A stretch of DNA of 39,273 bases, from the NCBI GenBank assembly GCA_025765615.1, contig JAIVFJ010000455.1, positions 1-39,273 on the forward strand, in the 5' to 3' direction. A program made the position numbers and the translations under genes. Below the pieces are notes generated by a model that was not told the origin of the DNA, searched no databases, and saw nothing but the letters and a program-made list of their open reading frames with translations. This document shows, piece by piece, positions 8,459-20,144 of this stretch. How positions within the stretch are numbered: position 1 is the first letter of the stretch; each line of letters starts with the position of its first letter. This DNA comes from Zopfochytrium polystomum. Its lineage: Eukaryota > Chytridiomycota > Chytridiomycetes > Chytridiales > Chytridiaceae.

Positions 8459-9540
8459 TCAGCCTTGAAGTATCTTAGCGTCCGCAAAAAATGACCAAAA
8501 CCTGACCATCTCCCTCGCGAGCGCGTCCTCCTTCTCCACCGCGCGCGTCTCCGGCGCTCCAAACACGTACGGCACCTCGAACGAGTTGCCAACGCCCATC
8601 CCCGCCATGCTTGGTGGCATGTACGTCGGGAAGTGGTTGAAGCGTACCGGAACACGAGCGGACGGTCGCCTTCGGTGGGGTCGCTCGCAAGAGAGCGACG
8701 CGCGTAGGCGTCTGCGAGATGCTGGGATGGGTACTGGATCGACCAGTCGCCGATCATGTCCGCCACCGCGAGGAACGTGGCTGTGCCGGCGTCGAGCGCG
8801 GTTTAGTTTGCGAGCGGGAACAGGGTGTAAAGGCTGTCGACCGCGGTGGCGGCGAGGCGGGGGAAGCTGGCGGCGAGGAGGCTGGCGTACTCGGCGGTGG
8901 TCATGTTTGTGGAGAAGTAGGTGCCCTTCGTCGGTGTTGGTGCCGAGGAGGAGGGGCACGTGGAGGAAGGCGCTGGTGAGGAGGCGCTGCTGCGGGGGGA
9001 TGTAGTCGCCGTCGACGTACGCGCGGAATTAGCCGAATGTGGTGGAGCTGGTGCATTCGATTGTGTTCTGCGCGGTGCGGAGAGCGTTGGCGGATAGACC
9101 ACGGAGGCATGTTATGTCCTTGCAGCAGGTTGCGGACAACCGCTGGCTGCGACGGTCCCGTAGACAGCAGTCCAGTTCAACATGAAGCCAAAGCTTGCGC
9201 CTGCCGACTCGAAAACGGCGGCGTCAAAGAGAGGTGGGGTCAAAGGGTTCGTGGCGAAAGACGCCGTCAGATGGTTGGCTATGGAACAACCGCCGGCTGA
9301 CTCTCCGAATGCGGTCACTTTGCGGGGTCCCCGCCGAACGCCCCGATGTTTTCTCGCACCCATCTCAAGGCGGCCACCCGGTCTTTGGGTCCCGCATTGG
9401 AACCACCGGCGGCTTGTATTTCGGGAGAGGCCCGGAATCCGAGCACGCCAACGCGGCGCCCAACTTCCCCCGCACAGCGTAGCACGATGACGTCGCGAAA
9501 GTAGACGTGGACAGGACAACATGTGCAGTAGATCCGTGCA
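8459..9540 (-). pseudogene. Type-B carboxylesterase/lipase pseudogene
   Basis: Seen, in three shifting frames in correct family order: RDVIVLR..VGVLGFRASPE, ALRWVRENIGAFGGDPAK, TAFGESAGG (nucleophile elbow, about 9291-9309), LLLGTNTDEG (catalytic acid region), DWSIQYPSQHLADAY, and NSFEVPYVFG then MVRFWSFFA at the C-terminus. Frame breaks fall near 9320 (a missing G between GDPAK and VTAFGES), near 8926 (an extra G after NTDEG) and near 8650. The His expected before SFEVPYVFG is replaced by Asn. With at least three breaks and a lost catalytic residue it is most likely a dead alpha/beta-hydrolase gene. I cannot identify the N-terminal part upstream of 9540. Confidence 0.8.
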
Positions 9541-10055
9541 AGTCGAGGCGCCGCTGTTCTCGACTTGTCGGGAGGGAGGCTGCGTGCGGAGTGATCTCGC
9601 TGGATCCCTCATAACCGGAAAACGCGTTTGTGACCTTGAGTGCTGGCTGCTTGTATGCGTCAGCAGCCGCGCTGCCCAGGCGGGCGAGAGTGATCGGGAG
9701 CCACCCCAACCAAAAACGGACGACGATCCGCCTGGGTGGCCAAACGCGACAAAAAGCCGTCGTGCCAAGAAAAAATGAGAGCGTGAACGAAGTATCCGAG
9801 TGTAAAATAACTTGAAAAATGAAAAAAAAAGAAGAAAAAAAAAGAAAAATACATGTAGAAAAAAATAAAGAAGAAAACAAGCAAGAACGAACGGAATCTC
9901 TTCACGCCAAGCCTGCGCCACCTGCAGAACCACAAACCACAAAGCACAACAACATGAAGGCCCTAGCTGTCCACCGTGAACGCCGTCTCGCGCGGCGTCG
10001 GCGAGCAGGCAAGTGGCACCCCTGCTAGTTCACCTGCATTGAACCCGGCTGCTGA

Positions 10056-12083
10056 CCGTTGCCCCCTGCCTGTGCCCGCGAAACTCGTTGCTTCAAGATC
10101 CTGGCCGCGACCGTCGCGAGACTGTACCTGGCGCCAGGAAGGGCGGCGGAATGGAAGTACCAGGACAAGATCGGCGCCGTGGTGCTCGCACGCAATCGCG
10201 ACGGGATCTACGCGTTCCATATTATTGATCTGAGGGTGCGTACGATGAAGCGTGGCTGTCGTCTCTTTGGGGTCCGTCTTCTGCCCTCGCTCACCAAAGT
10301 TCGCAAAACAGGATCGCCGAATTGTTTGGTCGTCCGAGCATGACGCCTCTTTCGATTATTTCCAGGACAAGCCGTTTTTCCACTCGTTCCCCTCCCAAGT
10401 GAGTCACTGCAACTTGGTCAGACAAATGCGTTGCTCCCATGCTCATCGTTGTTTCCTACCATAGGCGGATCGCGCAATGGCTGGCTTCTCCTTTGCAGAT
10501 GAAAGCGATGCCGCTGACTTTGCCGACGCTGTCGCCAGGAAGAAGTCCTTGGCCCAGTCACCTCCTGCGCAAGAGAAGGTGGTTCTGCCACCCAAGCCAC
10601 CCGTACGAGTACCTCCCCTTCCCAGACCCAACGTCCAACACACTGTATCCGCTTCGGCGTCGGTCTTGGTCGTTTCAAGCGCGGACTCGTCCAAAGTGCC
10701 CCCCACGGTCACGGAAGTCTCGGCGACGGACTCCTCGGCGAAGAACAGATCGAAGAGGGAGTCTAAGAAAGAGGGCGGTGGTGGGGGTGGTGGCCTCTTT
10801 TCGACAATCAGCAAAACGAAAAAAAGGGAAAAGGCTGTAAGGCCGATTATATCGGCACCCTCTGACTTCAAGTAAGAGTCGCTGATCCTTCGTTTTGTCC
10901 TTAACACCCCATCTGCTCTGCAGACATATCAGCCACGTCGGATTCGACCCTGTTCATGGCTTTGAAGGTGCAAACATTCCCTTGGAGTGGAGGGCAATTT
11001 TCGAGAAGGCCGGAATCACCGAGGTATGTGTTCACTGTGCATGCACCGCCCCTCGGAGACCCGACACTCTTTGCAGGAACAGCTGAAGAACAAGAAGGCT
11101 GCAAAGGCTGTTTCGCTGTTTATGAGAGAGCACGCAGCGATGGTTGAGGCTTCAAAGGATGAGCAGTCGCCAGCGACCCCAGCGAAGCTGACGTCCGGCC
11201 CTCCCGAAATCCCTGCCAACTCAAGTGAGTGGTCCAACCCCGATTCTTCTGCCACCTGCAGTTCCTGATTTGGTGCTTTTGCACTATCACAGCGAGACGG
11301 CCCCCTCCACCGCCCCCACCTTCGCACAGGCCTGCACCACTGATTCCGCCAAAGCCAAACGTCATAGTTCGCTCGCCAACGGCTCCAGAGGATGCGGCCC
11401 CGACTCGAAACGAACCTCTTAATCATGAAGATTCTGGTCCTACTCTGGTACGCCACCAGCCACCCCCCGCCGTCCCTCCTCGCCGCCAGCTCCAACCAGC
11501 TCTATTGCAAAGCGAAGCTCCTCCACGCCCGGTTCCTGCAGTGAAGCTGCGTCCTCCGTCGACGTCCCCTTCTGCCCAACCCTCCGTGGCCCCTCCTCCG
11601 CCACCTCTGGCTCCTCCAGTACTTTCTCCCAGCTCGAGCAGTATCCCACAGCCACCGCCCCCACCCAACGAGTTGGCATCTCCTCCACTCTCTGAAGCGA
11701 TCACGCCACCGGCCGCGTCGTCCGTTGACGCGCGCACGGACCTGATGGCGTCGATCCGGAACGCCGGCGTCGGCGTCCTGCGAAAGACGGAGCCCGCCGC
11801 TGAAGCGACGAGTCCCAAGATTAGTAAAGCACCTAAGCAGAGCTTGGAGGAGCAACTGAATGAACGCTGGCTCATCATCTTGAAGAGGATTGGCAACGGT
11901 GAGAGTCTTATTGTATTGTTAATTTTTTTTTTTTTTGTTTCTCTTTTTTTTCGTTGCGAGATCTCGTCTTTGACAACTGGGGTGTCACTGTCTTTTTGTT
12001 TTCGATTCGGCGAAGCAGAAGACGAGGAGGAGTCGCAGGAGAGGGACAGTGAGGAGAGGGACAGTGAATGGAACGCCTGTTGA
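10056..12083 (+). CDS. WASP-family actin nucleation-promoting factor (WH1-CRIB-polyPro-WH2-acidic)
   Basis: Seen: exons ~10056-10235, 10312-10398, 10465-10871, 10924-11023, 11077-11224, 11293-11898 and 12019-12083, all joining in frame through GT..AG introns of 52-120 nt (531 codons). Domains: WH1 (KILAATVARLYLAPG, then DYFQDKPFFHSFPSQ and AGFSFADESDAADFA); a CRIB motif ISAPSDFKHISHVGFD split by an intron; a long polyproline region; a WH2 motif (DLMASIRNAGVGVLRK); a short C region; and an acidic end with Trp (RDSEWNAC). Established: WASP, relieved by Cdc42/Rac-GTP at the CRIB, activates Arp2/3 for branched actin. Keeping the CRIB separates it from yeast Las17 and fits chytrid cells that crawl. 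Odd: the true start is not found; an in-frame stop at 10053-10055 and a probable one-base shift near 10080 separate the WH1 start from a likely N-terminal frame beginning at 9976. Confidence 0.9.
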
Positions 12084-12535
12084 TTTTACATTGTCAAGTT
12101 CTGGAGAAGGGAGTTTTGTGCTGTTTCGGACTGAGGGTGTTGGAGCGAATAAAGGAGAGTTATTGAGGCTTGCCACACCACGCCAGAACAATCAGAACGA
12201 CATATTATTTCGCGCAGGACAGAAGACGGAAGGGGAAAAGAAAAAAAGGGAAAAAAACAGAAAAAAAAAGTCAGAAGAACACACAGAGTGTTTCAAATAA
12301 ACTGCTGGGACAGCGAAATTCAAGAAAGCAAACTGCGGTGATTCTCAAAATCCAAAGTATACGTTCATATCCGCCTGGATCGTGCAAATCCACTCGAAGC
12401 TATTCACATTCTATGTCGAATCACCTGTCAAACGTACTTGATGGCATGCTGATCTTTGCTGCCGAACATGACGCAGAAGCAAAGGTTCCCTCAAATACCT
12501 CACCATTCAAACGATTCAGCTTTTGAGGTAGTCGC

Positions 12536-12574
<39 letters not shown>

Positions 12575-12877
12575 TGCCCAGTGCCGCGAAACCACACAAC
12601 CCCAGCCAAATTGCCTCTCTCAGCACCGACATGTCAAACATTTTCTGTATGAAGCGTCGTTCGTCGGACCTCCGAGGAACGGACATGATTACCAATCAAT
12701 CAGACCGTGATTTACTAATGCAAACTCAGTATTGGGGGATTGAAATATTAGTATTGGGATTGGCTAAATACCAAAAGGCCATGGCGATCAATGATAATAA
12801 TCGTTGATCCCTCAACCCACAAGGAGGATCATCATCACCATCATCGTTCATCGCCAATCGTCCATCGTCAATCAACT
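12084..12877. other. Intergenic interval with an A36 run
   Basis: No gene seen. A/G-rich sequence follows the WASP stop, and a 36-nt A homopolymer occupies 12537-12572. It could be the tail of a retroposed transcript, but the sequence before it is not one I recognise. Confidence 0.6.
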
Positions 12878-13738
12878 ATGGCCGCCGCCAGCGCTGCCCG
12901 CTTCCGCCAGCCTTGCTACTTCCTCGCCCACGGCAGCCCAATGTGGATCGTCTCCCCCGAGGACAACGGCCCGCGCGCCCTCGCCGCCCTTGGCAAAAAG
13001 ATCCTCGCGAGCGGCCCCAACCGCCCAAAGTCCCTCCTCGTCGTCTCGGCCCACTGGGAGACCGACAACGGCCTCAAGATCACCACCGCCGCAAAGCACG
13101 ACCTGCTGTACGACTACTACGGCTTCCCCCCAGAGTTCTACGACGTCAAGTACCCCGCCGACGGCGATCCGCTGCTCGCCGATCGCGCGTCGCGGCTGCT
13201 CAAGGGCGCTGGGTTCCGCGTCTCGGAGGAGAAGAGCCGCGGATTGGATCACGGCGTGTTCACACCGCTCTTGTACCTCTTCCCTGGCTGCGAGATCCCC
13301 GTCGTCCAGCTGTCCCTCCCCGTCACCCGCGATCCGAACGACTACTTTATGATCGGCAAGGCCCTAGCCCCGCTCCGCGACGAGGGCGTCCTGATCCTCG
13401 GGCTGGGATTCATCCTGCACAACCTCCGCGAGCTGTTCAGGGCAATGCGGTCGGGGAAACCGTCCGGCCCGCCGCCGGATTGGACGACAGACTTTGCCAA
13501 CCGGGTGCGCGCCGCGATCCTCGAGTCCAGGACCGGCGAGGAGCTGCAAAAGGCGCTCCTTGCAACGTACGATGCGCCGTCGTATAGGATGGCGGCGCCG
13601 TCGCCGGAGCACTACGCGCCTGTCTTGTTTGCGGCGGGCGCGGGTTCGGAGGATAAGGGGACCTTGGTGATTGACGGATGGGAGTCGCTTTCTTCCCTTT
13701 TTACAAATGACTCTTACAGGTTTGGTGATGATTATTAA
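12878..13738 (+). CDS. Class III extradiol (LigB/DODA-type) ring-cleavage dioxygenase
   Basis: Seen: a single-exon gene of 286 residues from the ATG at 12878 (ATGGCCGCC context). The open frame extends upstream, but only through a His-rich repeat without family similarity. Metal-ligand and active-site histidines appear in the family's order: FLAHGSPM near the N-terminus, SAHWET, LDHGVFTPL, LGFILHNLREL and SPEHYAPVL near the C-terminus. Established: this zinc/iron-dependent family (plant and fungal DOPA dioxygenases, bacterial YgiD) opens catechol-type rings such as L-DOPA, using oxygen. Length and motif order match the family. The protein has no signal peptide and should be cytosolic. The substrate cannot be told from sequence. 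The next gene starts only 132 nt downstream on the same strand. Confidence 0.92.
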   Translation: MAAASAARFRQPCYFLAHGSPMWIVSPEDNGPRALAALGKKILASGPNRPKSLLVVSAHWETDNGLKITTAAKHDLLYDYYGFPPEFYDVKYPADGDPLLADRASRLLKGAGFRVSEEKSRGLDHGVFTPLLYLFPGCEIPVVQLSLPVTRDPNDYFMIGKALAPLRDEGVLILGLGFILHNLRELFRAMRSGKPSGPPPDWTTDFANRVRAAILESRTGEELQKALLATYDAPSYRMAAPSPEHYAPVLFAAGAGSEDKGTLVIDGWESLSSLFTNDSYRFGDDY

Positions 13739-13870
13739 GGACTGCAGTGGTTACATTCTTTCACCTTTGGGTTGGATCTCTTGCGCATAAGGTGCTTAGT
13801 GCTACCATTTGGCTGTGTTAAATAAACCTGCGAATTGTCTGAGATCGGAGTTGCAAAACACAAGACAGCA

Positions 13871-15544
13871 ATGAAAGGCGCCGAAGGCTCGTCCGCCGGC
13901 TGGTTCCACGCCTCCCGCACCAAAAAGCTCTACGCGATCATCACCGCCTTCATCGCCATCACATCTGTCTCCTATTTCGTCCTCCTGAGCGATCGTCCGA
14001 CTCTGAGGTCCCCGCTCTCCCTGCACGACGCGATCGGATCTACAAAGAATCCGGCCCCGCACAACGGCGCCTGGTCCTGCAACAGAACGCACCCGAGCGA
14101 TCTCCATCCCCAGAGGCGCGGATGCAGTCCTCGCGCGTTTTACGAGCTTCACGATGCGGAGCAGGGGTTTTCGAGGGAGCGGTTGTGCGTTCCTGCCGGA
14201 TCGCGTGAGCTGAAGGAGGGCGATTGGGGTCACGGATCGGATATTCCTTTGTGGAAGAGGAACCTTGGTGAGATTGATTGTTTGCTCGCGCATAGATGTG
14301 ACAGATCTTTCTGATTCCCACCGCATTGAACAGGCGGCCAGGAATGCGAGGGAACGCAAGAGGTTTACAATAAATTTGGAATGGTGGGTTGCTCAGTTCC
14401 TCCTCGCTCTCCTCCTATAAGTTGACGAACCTTTTCAATTTCGTAGGAGCATCTAGGTTCGCGCATTCTGTAACATCCTTCCTCAATGACTCTGATCTCT
14501 CACGCCATCGTGCAGACTTCACCAACCCCCTCCTAGTGGACTCTTGCAGCAACCTCGATCCGGACCCGAGCCAGTTCAAGATACCCAAAATCGTCCACTT
14601 TGTCTTTGGCCTCCAACCCAACTTTGGCGACTTCCCGTTCCAGTTTGTCCACTACATGGCCATCAAGATGGCCCACACTTCCATCAAGCCCGACGTCATC
14701 ATGCTCCACTACAAGTACGAGCCAAAGGGAGAGTGGTGGGAGCGCGCAAAGAAACTGGTCAAGCTCGTCTACGTCGAGTCGGTGCCGACGAAGATCTTTG
14801 GCAACCCAGTGGAGAACATTTCGCATCAGGCCGACATTCTCCGGATGCAAGTTGTCCTCAAATACGGTATTTACTTTGGTTCATCCTTTTGAACGGCGTC
14901 GAGTAATTTGAATTTGAAGGCGGCATCTACCTCGACAGCGACATGATGGTCTTCCGCTCGCTCGACCCCCTCCTTCACCACGAGACAGTGCTCGGCAAAG
15001 AGGACGAGGCGGGGCTCTGCAACGCCATGATCATGGCCGCCCCGAACGCGACCTTTATGCGCGAGTGGTACAACAGGTACACCACCTTCAACGACCTCGA
15101 ATGGTCCGAGCATTCGGTGAAACTGCCGCTGAGGCTCGCGTCGACCCCGCGGGACGATATCTGCGTCATGCCGAGGGTGAGCTTCTTCTACCCGAGCTAC
15201 CACAGGAATCATTGCGAGGTGAGTTATTAAGCTCAAAGGGGAATCGAAGATGGAATCTGTGAGCTGAAGGCTGCCCTTCTAGTTTGTCCACTTGGCAGAT
15301 GAATATATTTTCGATAATGGTTATCAGGTAAGTATTTCCTTGCTCCTTATAGCATTAACGGATAATTTTCCCTTTTGCTCTCTCTTAGTACGCCTACCAC
15401 GCGTCCAACCACGCCTCAGGGACGTGGACGAAGGAGATCACCCCAGAGGTGGTCATGACGAAAAATACGTCCTTTACGAGGCTGCTGAGGCCTTTCCTCG
15501 ATGAGGATCTCAGAGCGGCCGTTGAAAAGAAGCTGAAGGCGTGA
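13871..15544 (+). CDS. Type II membrane glycosyltransferase, DXD sugar-binding type
   Basis: Seen: seven exons in my model (13871-14267, 14334-14383, 14447-14456, 14516-14866, 14920-15218, 15283-15327, 15389-15544) giving 435 residues. A short basic cytosolic tail is followed by one membrane anchor (LYAIITAFIAITSVSYFVLL), then a lumenal domain. It has IPKIVHFVFG at the start of the catalytic fold, GGIYLDSDMMV (the DXD motif binding metal and nucleotide sugar) and HLADEYIFDNGY towards the end. This matches the Gly_transf_sug group (Och1/IPC-mannosyltransferase-like), Golgi enzymes that add sugars to glycans or sphingolipids. The third exon would be only 10 nt; a 38-nt intron ending at 14421 is the alternative. 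Donor and acceptor sugars are unknown. Confidence 0.88.
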
Positions 15545-15630
15545 TCTTGTTCCCTGCGCATTTTTTTTTTCTTGATTTAGAGAGAGTGTGCTCCTTTTCG
15601 GCACGAAAATATTTATTGAAAGAACAACTG

Positions 15631-15741
15631 AAACGAAATCGTTGCATGATGAAATGAGATTTAGATCCATTGCTTTGTATTAACTCGTTTTTTTAAAAAA
15701 CTCAAACGAAAGTGCTGCATGATAGAATGAGATGTAGATCC
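15631..15741. repeat. Imperfect direct repeat between convergent genes
   Basis: Two copies of a 38-nt unit, 15631-15668 and 15704-15741, share the pattern AAACGAAA..G.TGCATGAT, then AATGAGAT.TAGATCC. They sit between the ends of the glycosyltransferase (plus) and the ABCA transporter (minus), where both transcripts would terminate. Confidence 0.8.
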
Positions 15742-15791
15742 GCGACTTCTTGCTTTTTCCTTTTTATTTTCGTTTAACTCGATTTTTTCGC

Positions 15792-18700
15792 TCACACCCG
15801 TTCATCATTACCCCGAACCACTCTCCCATTGGTGCGCTTCAAGACCTGAAGGAACACATCCTCCAGTGTCGTTTGCTTAACGTCCCTGTGCGCTATCGTT
15901 TGGAAGAATTATCGGAGCTGTATAACATTCACCACTCTGTCACCATTCCTTTGATCTGCAGCTCCTCGACTCTACAAAGCACCTTCTTCAGTGCCCGATG
16001 CTGCTTTGCAAACTGGTAGCACCGCTCAAAGGCAAACCCTCTCAACGCGACAAACCCGGGCGGCAAAAGCTTCTCGACCTCTTCTGCCGCCATCTCCGTC
16101 GCGAGGCCCGACTCGCACCGGAAGCTGAGTATGAGGCCAATGTCGTGGCGGCTTTTGAGGAGCTGGGAGGAGCCAAGGGAGCGTAAGCGGCCGGAGACCA
16201 TGATGCCGATCCGGTCGCAGAGGCTTCGGCTTCTTCCATGGAGTGAGTTGTCTTTTTTGAAGGATAATTTTGTTTAACGGTTTTTGGACGGAGTTTGGAG
16301 AGAGGGACTGACCAGAATCACGGCCTTTCCGGCGCTGGCGCGCTGAATGATGCTCCAGATACTCTTTCGGACCTTCAAGTCCAGCCCCGTCTGGCGGTTG
16401 GCAACATCAGAACCGCATCAAAAACGCACGAAGGGTTTTTCCAGGACACTTACCGTCGGCTCGTCCAAAAAAATCACGCTCGGCGACCCAGTCAACGCAA
16501 TCGCAATGCTCAACCGTCTCTTCTGCCCCCCAGAAAGCTGGCAGACTAGCTTGTCCGCCATCCTCTCGAGCTCAACCTGCCTCAGCATCTCCTCGACTAT
16601 CCTCGCCTCCTCTTCCACCGCCAGAATCCTCGACGATTTCGCCCTCACGTAAAAATACAAATGCTCGCGAATCGACAGGTCCTCCCAAAGCAGGTCTTGC
16701 TGCGGACAGACGCCGATCCGCTCCTGCCGCGCAAGTCCGGCGTCGCGGCTGATGCTGCCGGCCAGGTGGTGCCCTGCGATCACAGCGTCGCCGGAGGAAG
16801 CGCGTTGCAGCCCGGTGAGGACTGAAACGAGGGTCGACTTGCCGGCGCCGTTTGGGCCGAGGAGGCCGAGGACTTCGCTTGAGCTGACAGCGAGGTGGAC
16901 TCCGTCGACCGCGAGCTTGGGACGGGTTGACTCGTCGGCGGGCAAGCGGTCGTTGGTGGAGGCTACTTGTGTGCTTTGTAGGCACGAGTTTAACACTCTG
17001 ACGACGAGGCGTACAAGTCGTGAGACTAAACCAAGCTGCGATGGCTTGGAAGCGCCGTGGATCTTGCGGATCCCGTTCACGATCAGCGGAACGCGGGAGC
17101 TCGCATCATCGGGGCCTCTCGCAAAGTCGTCAAGCAGAAGCTGCCGCACACGCGAGCGCTCGTGCGTGACCTCTGGGTCTTCCACGTACTTTTCATTCTC
17201 CTCGGCCTCGGTCACCCGAGCAGCCACTTCACCGTCACCGTCGAGACGAATCCGCTCTTCAAAGCTGACGCTTGCGCTCCACAGCCTCCCAAGCCGAGCC
17301 GCTGGGACTGAAATCGGCCAGTGCCACGGTCGCGGTGGCTCGCCGCAACTGTTTTGCGCTTCGGCGTTGCCGAGATCGCTGCGACCGAGTGGAATTACTG
17401 TATCGAGGTAACCTGCCAGAAAAGGGAGGAAAATGGCTTGGACGGCAAGGGCCAAAAGGCAACGTGCTACTTCGTCCGTCGGTGCGAGGCTGGAGAAGGT
17501 GCGATAAGGATTCGCGGACGATGTCGAAAAAGCTCGCCTAGAGTTTTTGACAATGAACGTGTCAATGATAATGCAAGTGTTTCATTGGAAAGCCTTACTG
17601 GTTTAAAACCGAGAGCGCTCGATAGAATGCGAACGGCGGCCAGATCAGAAGCGTTGAAGGAATCGAAGAGGCTGCGTCAAATAATTGGTCCAGTGAGAGA
17701 CTGACGACAACGCTGCACATCACCAAAAGGAATACAACGACTAGAAAACAGTTAGCTTTTCTGGGCTTTCGATTCCACGCTTTCGCAATACCAAGTGCAA
17801 GCTGGTGTGAATGGAACACTTTGGAAAAGGAGAAGGCCATGCCGATTTGCACGAATGTCCACAGCACGAAGAGAAGGAGAATCAACGTGATCGAAGTCTA
17901 TCATCAAGCTCTACATTAGACGGGGATGGTTGGGAGGCCTGCTCACCTGTGTGAACAACTCCAGCCTTGACAAGAATCCTGAGGCAATAAACATCTGATA
18001 ATGCTCAGTGCAGTCCATGCAGCAATGCTCACTCTACCGTGAAGGAAGTCAGACTTAGGAAAAGGAACGTCGCGAAGTGAGCCAAATTGTACAATCCGAG
18101 GTTAACGCCGTTCTATACTCGTTGGGTTATCAGTTTTGAAAGCCAATTTGCATAACACTTGCCATTCTCATCATCGTGACAATCTATATCAGTTTCCTTT
18201 AGTTCGACGTTTCAAGTTGAGCATGGAATTTTACCTGAGCCTCTCTCTCATGCACCAAAATCAGCACGAACAGCGGCATCAAAAACGACACCCCAAACGG
18301 GTACAGCACGCCTCCAAAGTAGCTCCCCAGCGGCGGAACCTTCCCGTCCGCCTCCAGCACCGGAAACGCCCTCATCGACTGCGTGATCGTCGCCGCCCCG
18401 AGCCGCCCCGGCCGCGACGCACGCAGCACCCCGTTCGAGATCTTGGACATCGCCGCGAGCCGACGAAACCCCTTTGGAGCGTACCCGAGCGCGCGCGACG
18501 CCTCGTCCAGACGCGCGTCGGACCCAATTTGGAGAGTCAAGCTGAGGGAGAGGGATGAAGGGTCGACGGCGTCGAAGTGGATGGCGCCCGAGGGCATTTG
18601 CCGTGTGCTGCGGGCCGTGTCGGCGAGGAGACCGACGATGTCGAGGTAGCGTGGGTTGATGGCGGTGAGGGCGTGCTGGTCGATGGAGGAAAGCTGGTTC

Positions 18701-19866
18701 ACGGTTGTTATGAGCCTGTCTCGGAGTGCTAGATCGAGATCTTCTGTGGAGGTGCCATTCTTGTGCCCGTAGTCGATGTAAGAAAACAATTATGGGCTCA
18801 GAAAACGATTGCGCTCAATAAAATGAACTCACGAGCTGAAAATAAGGAAGCCACTGATACCCGGACAGAATCGGTCCCTTCATGTCGATTTCGATCAACA
18901 CTCTCTTCTCCGTCGACTCCAAAATGCCACGCTTCTGATTCGGAAACACCGGATCGAACCCATAAATCGGAAAGTCCGTCTCCCCGATCGGCAACGCCGT
19001 GCTTTCGATCGCGACCACTGGCGACTCTTGATCCTGGTTCAGCACCCACGACCGATTCACCGAGTCCGCCACCCCGACCAGGTACCACTCCCTCGTCTGC
19101 TTCGCGACCAGCACCGCCGTCAGCGTCTCAATCGCCGGCAGGTTCAGCCACCCGGCGTCCGGCTGCGGCAGGAACGTCGTGTCCGCTGTGAACAGCGGGT
19201 CCCGCGTCGACACGTGCGGGTCCATCACGTATGGCGGCTTCCCGACCGCGTGCCGCCGGCCGAAGGTGTGCACGCAGAACGCGTGCGGGAAGACTGTGTA
19301 GGCTTGGTTGAGGTCGAGCACGGAGCCGCTGCTGCCGAAGAGGGTTGTTGCGAGTTTGAGAAAATTGACGTGCGTGACGGGGAGCGTTGCGCCCGGGACT
19401 GTGGAGGGGTCGGTGACGGGAAGCGCTGGGTTGGTGGTGCTGAGGATGGGGAAATTGTTGCCGTCAAGTGCGGTTTCGTTCGAGCAGTAAAGTACATCTG
19501 TGCAGGTTGGAATTTAGACGATTGAAAAATTGGAGTTTGATTTCGTACTCTGGATCTTGAGGCCTTTGAGTAACGCCGATTGTATGAAAAGACCCAGCCC
19601 CATCGAGATCACCACCATCATGACGGGACACACGCTTGGCTATGTCAGGGATCAATCGAATGAGAAAGATCTGCCCCTTACCTTACACAGCAGATGCTGC
19701 TGACCCAATGTCTCTGGAGAGCAAAACACCCTTGTCATCGTCACCGAAACAGGGATCGATCATCCTACCTTATGATAAGCAACTGATTTGTAGGCCTTCC
19801 GCAATGGAACTGTAAGACTTGAGCCAATGCCTATTCGTTCCATCTAGGCTTACCAGAGCGCGGCAT
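15792..19866 (-). CDS. ABCA-subfamily ABC transporter, half size, one frame break
   Basis: Seen: 15 minus-strand exons from ATG at 19866 (exon 1 is 13 nt, ATGCCGCGCTCTG) to the stop at 15792. An N-terminal helix (MMVVISMGLGLFIQSALL) precedes a large extracytosolic loop, then a helix bundle (VLYPFGVSFLMPLFVLIL to about 17440) with YLDTVIPLGRSD at its end. One nucleotide-binding domain follows: LLGPNGAGKST (Walker A), CPQQDLL (Q loop), LSGGQKRRLSIAIAL (signature), VIFLDEPTTGLD (Walker B), LTTHSMEEAEA (H loop). The tail contains TTLEDVFLQVL, typical of ABCA proteins. Established: ABCA proteins move lipids across membranes; half transporters dimerise. The exon sum is 3335 nt, one short of a multiple of three. 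The missing base is placed by the motifs near 16222, between THSMEEAEA and LCDRIGIM. So the gene is either intact with an assembly deletion or recently broken. Confidence 0.92.
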
Positions 19867-20144
19867 TGTGCCCGGAGACGGTGAGGCTGGGTATTGCACG
19901 ACATGCTGGAGCGGGATCTCAACTCGTAGATCCCCTGACAAACTTTTTTCATTTACTGCCGACTTAAAGTAGTAAATTTGTAATGGTGTTTCTCGTTCCA
20001 CCCATGTGCGAAAGCGCACTCTCGGCTTGGGAGCTTTGTGCGAAGGAGCAGTTACTTGTTGTCATCATAGCGGGCTTTGAGAACGAATAACAAGCAACCA
20101 TTTGGCAGATATCTTTATAATTTGCAATTGAGCCACTGCAGATA

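Noticed and set aside
9112..9942. 276-codon minus-strand frame containing GESAGG as one intact gene
   Set aside because: Only its 3' third carries esterase motifs; the conserved upstream block is in another frame, so it is part of a pseudogene.
18760..18832. GT-AC intron in the ABCA gene
   Set aside because: A canonical acceptor (cacaag before AATGGC) 19 nt further on keeps the frame, so a non-canonical site is not needed.
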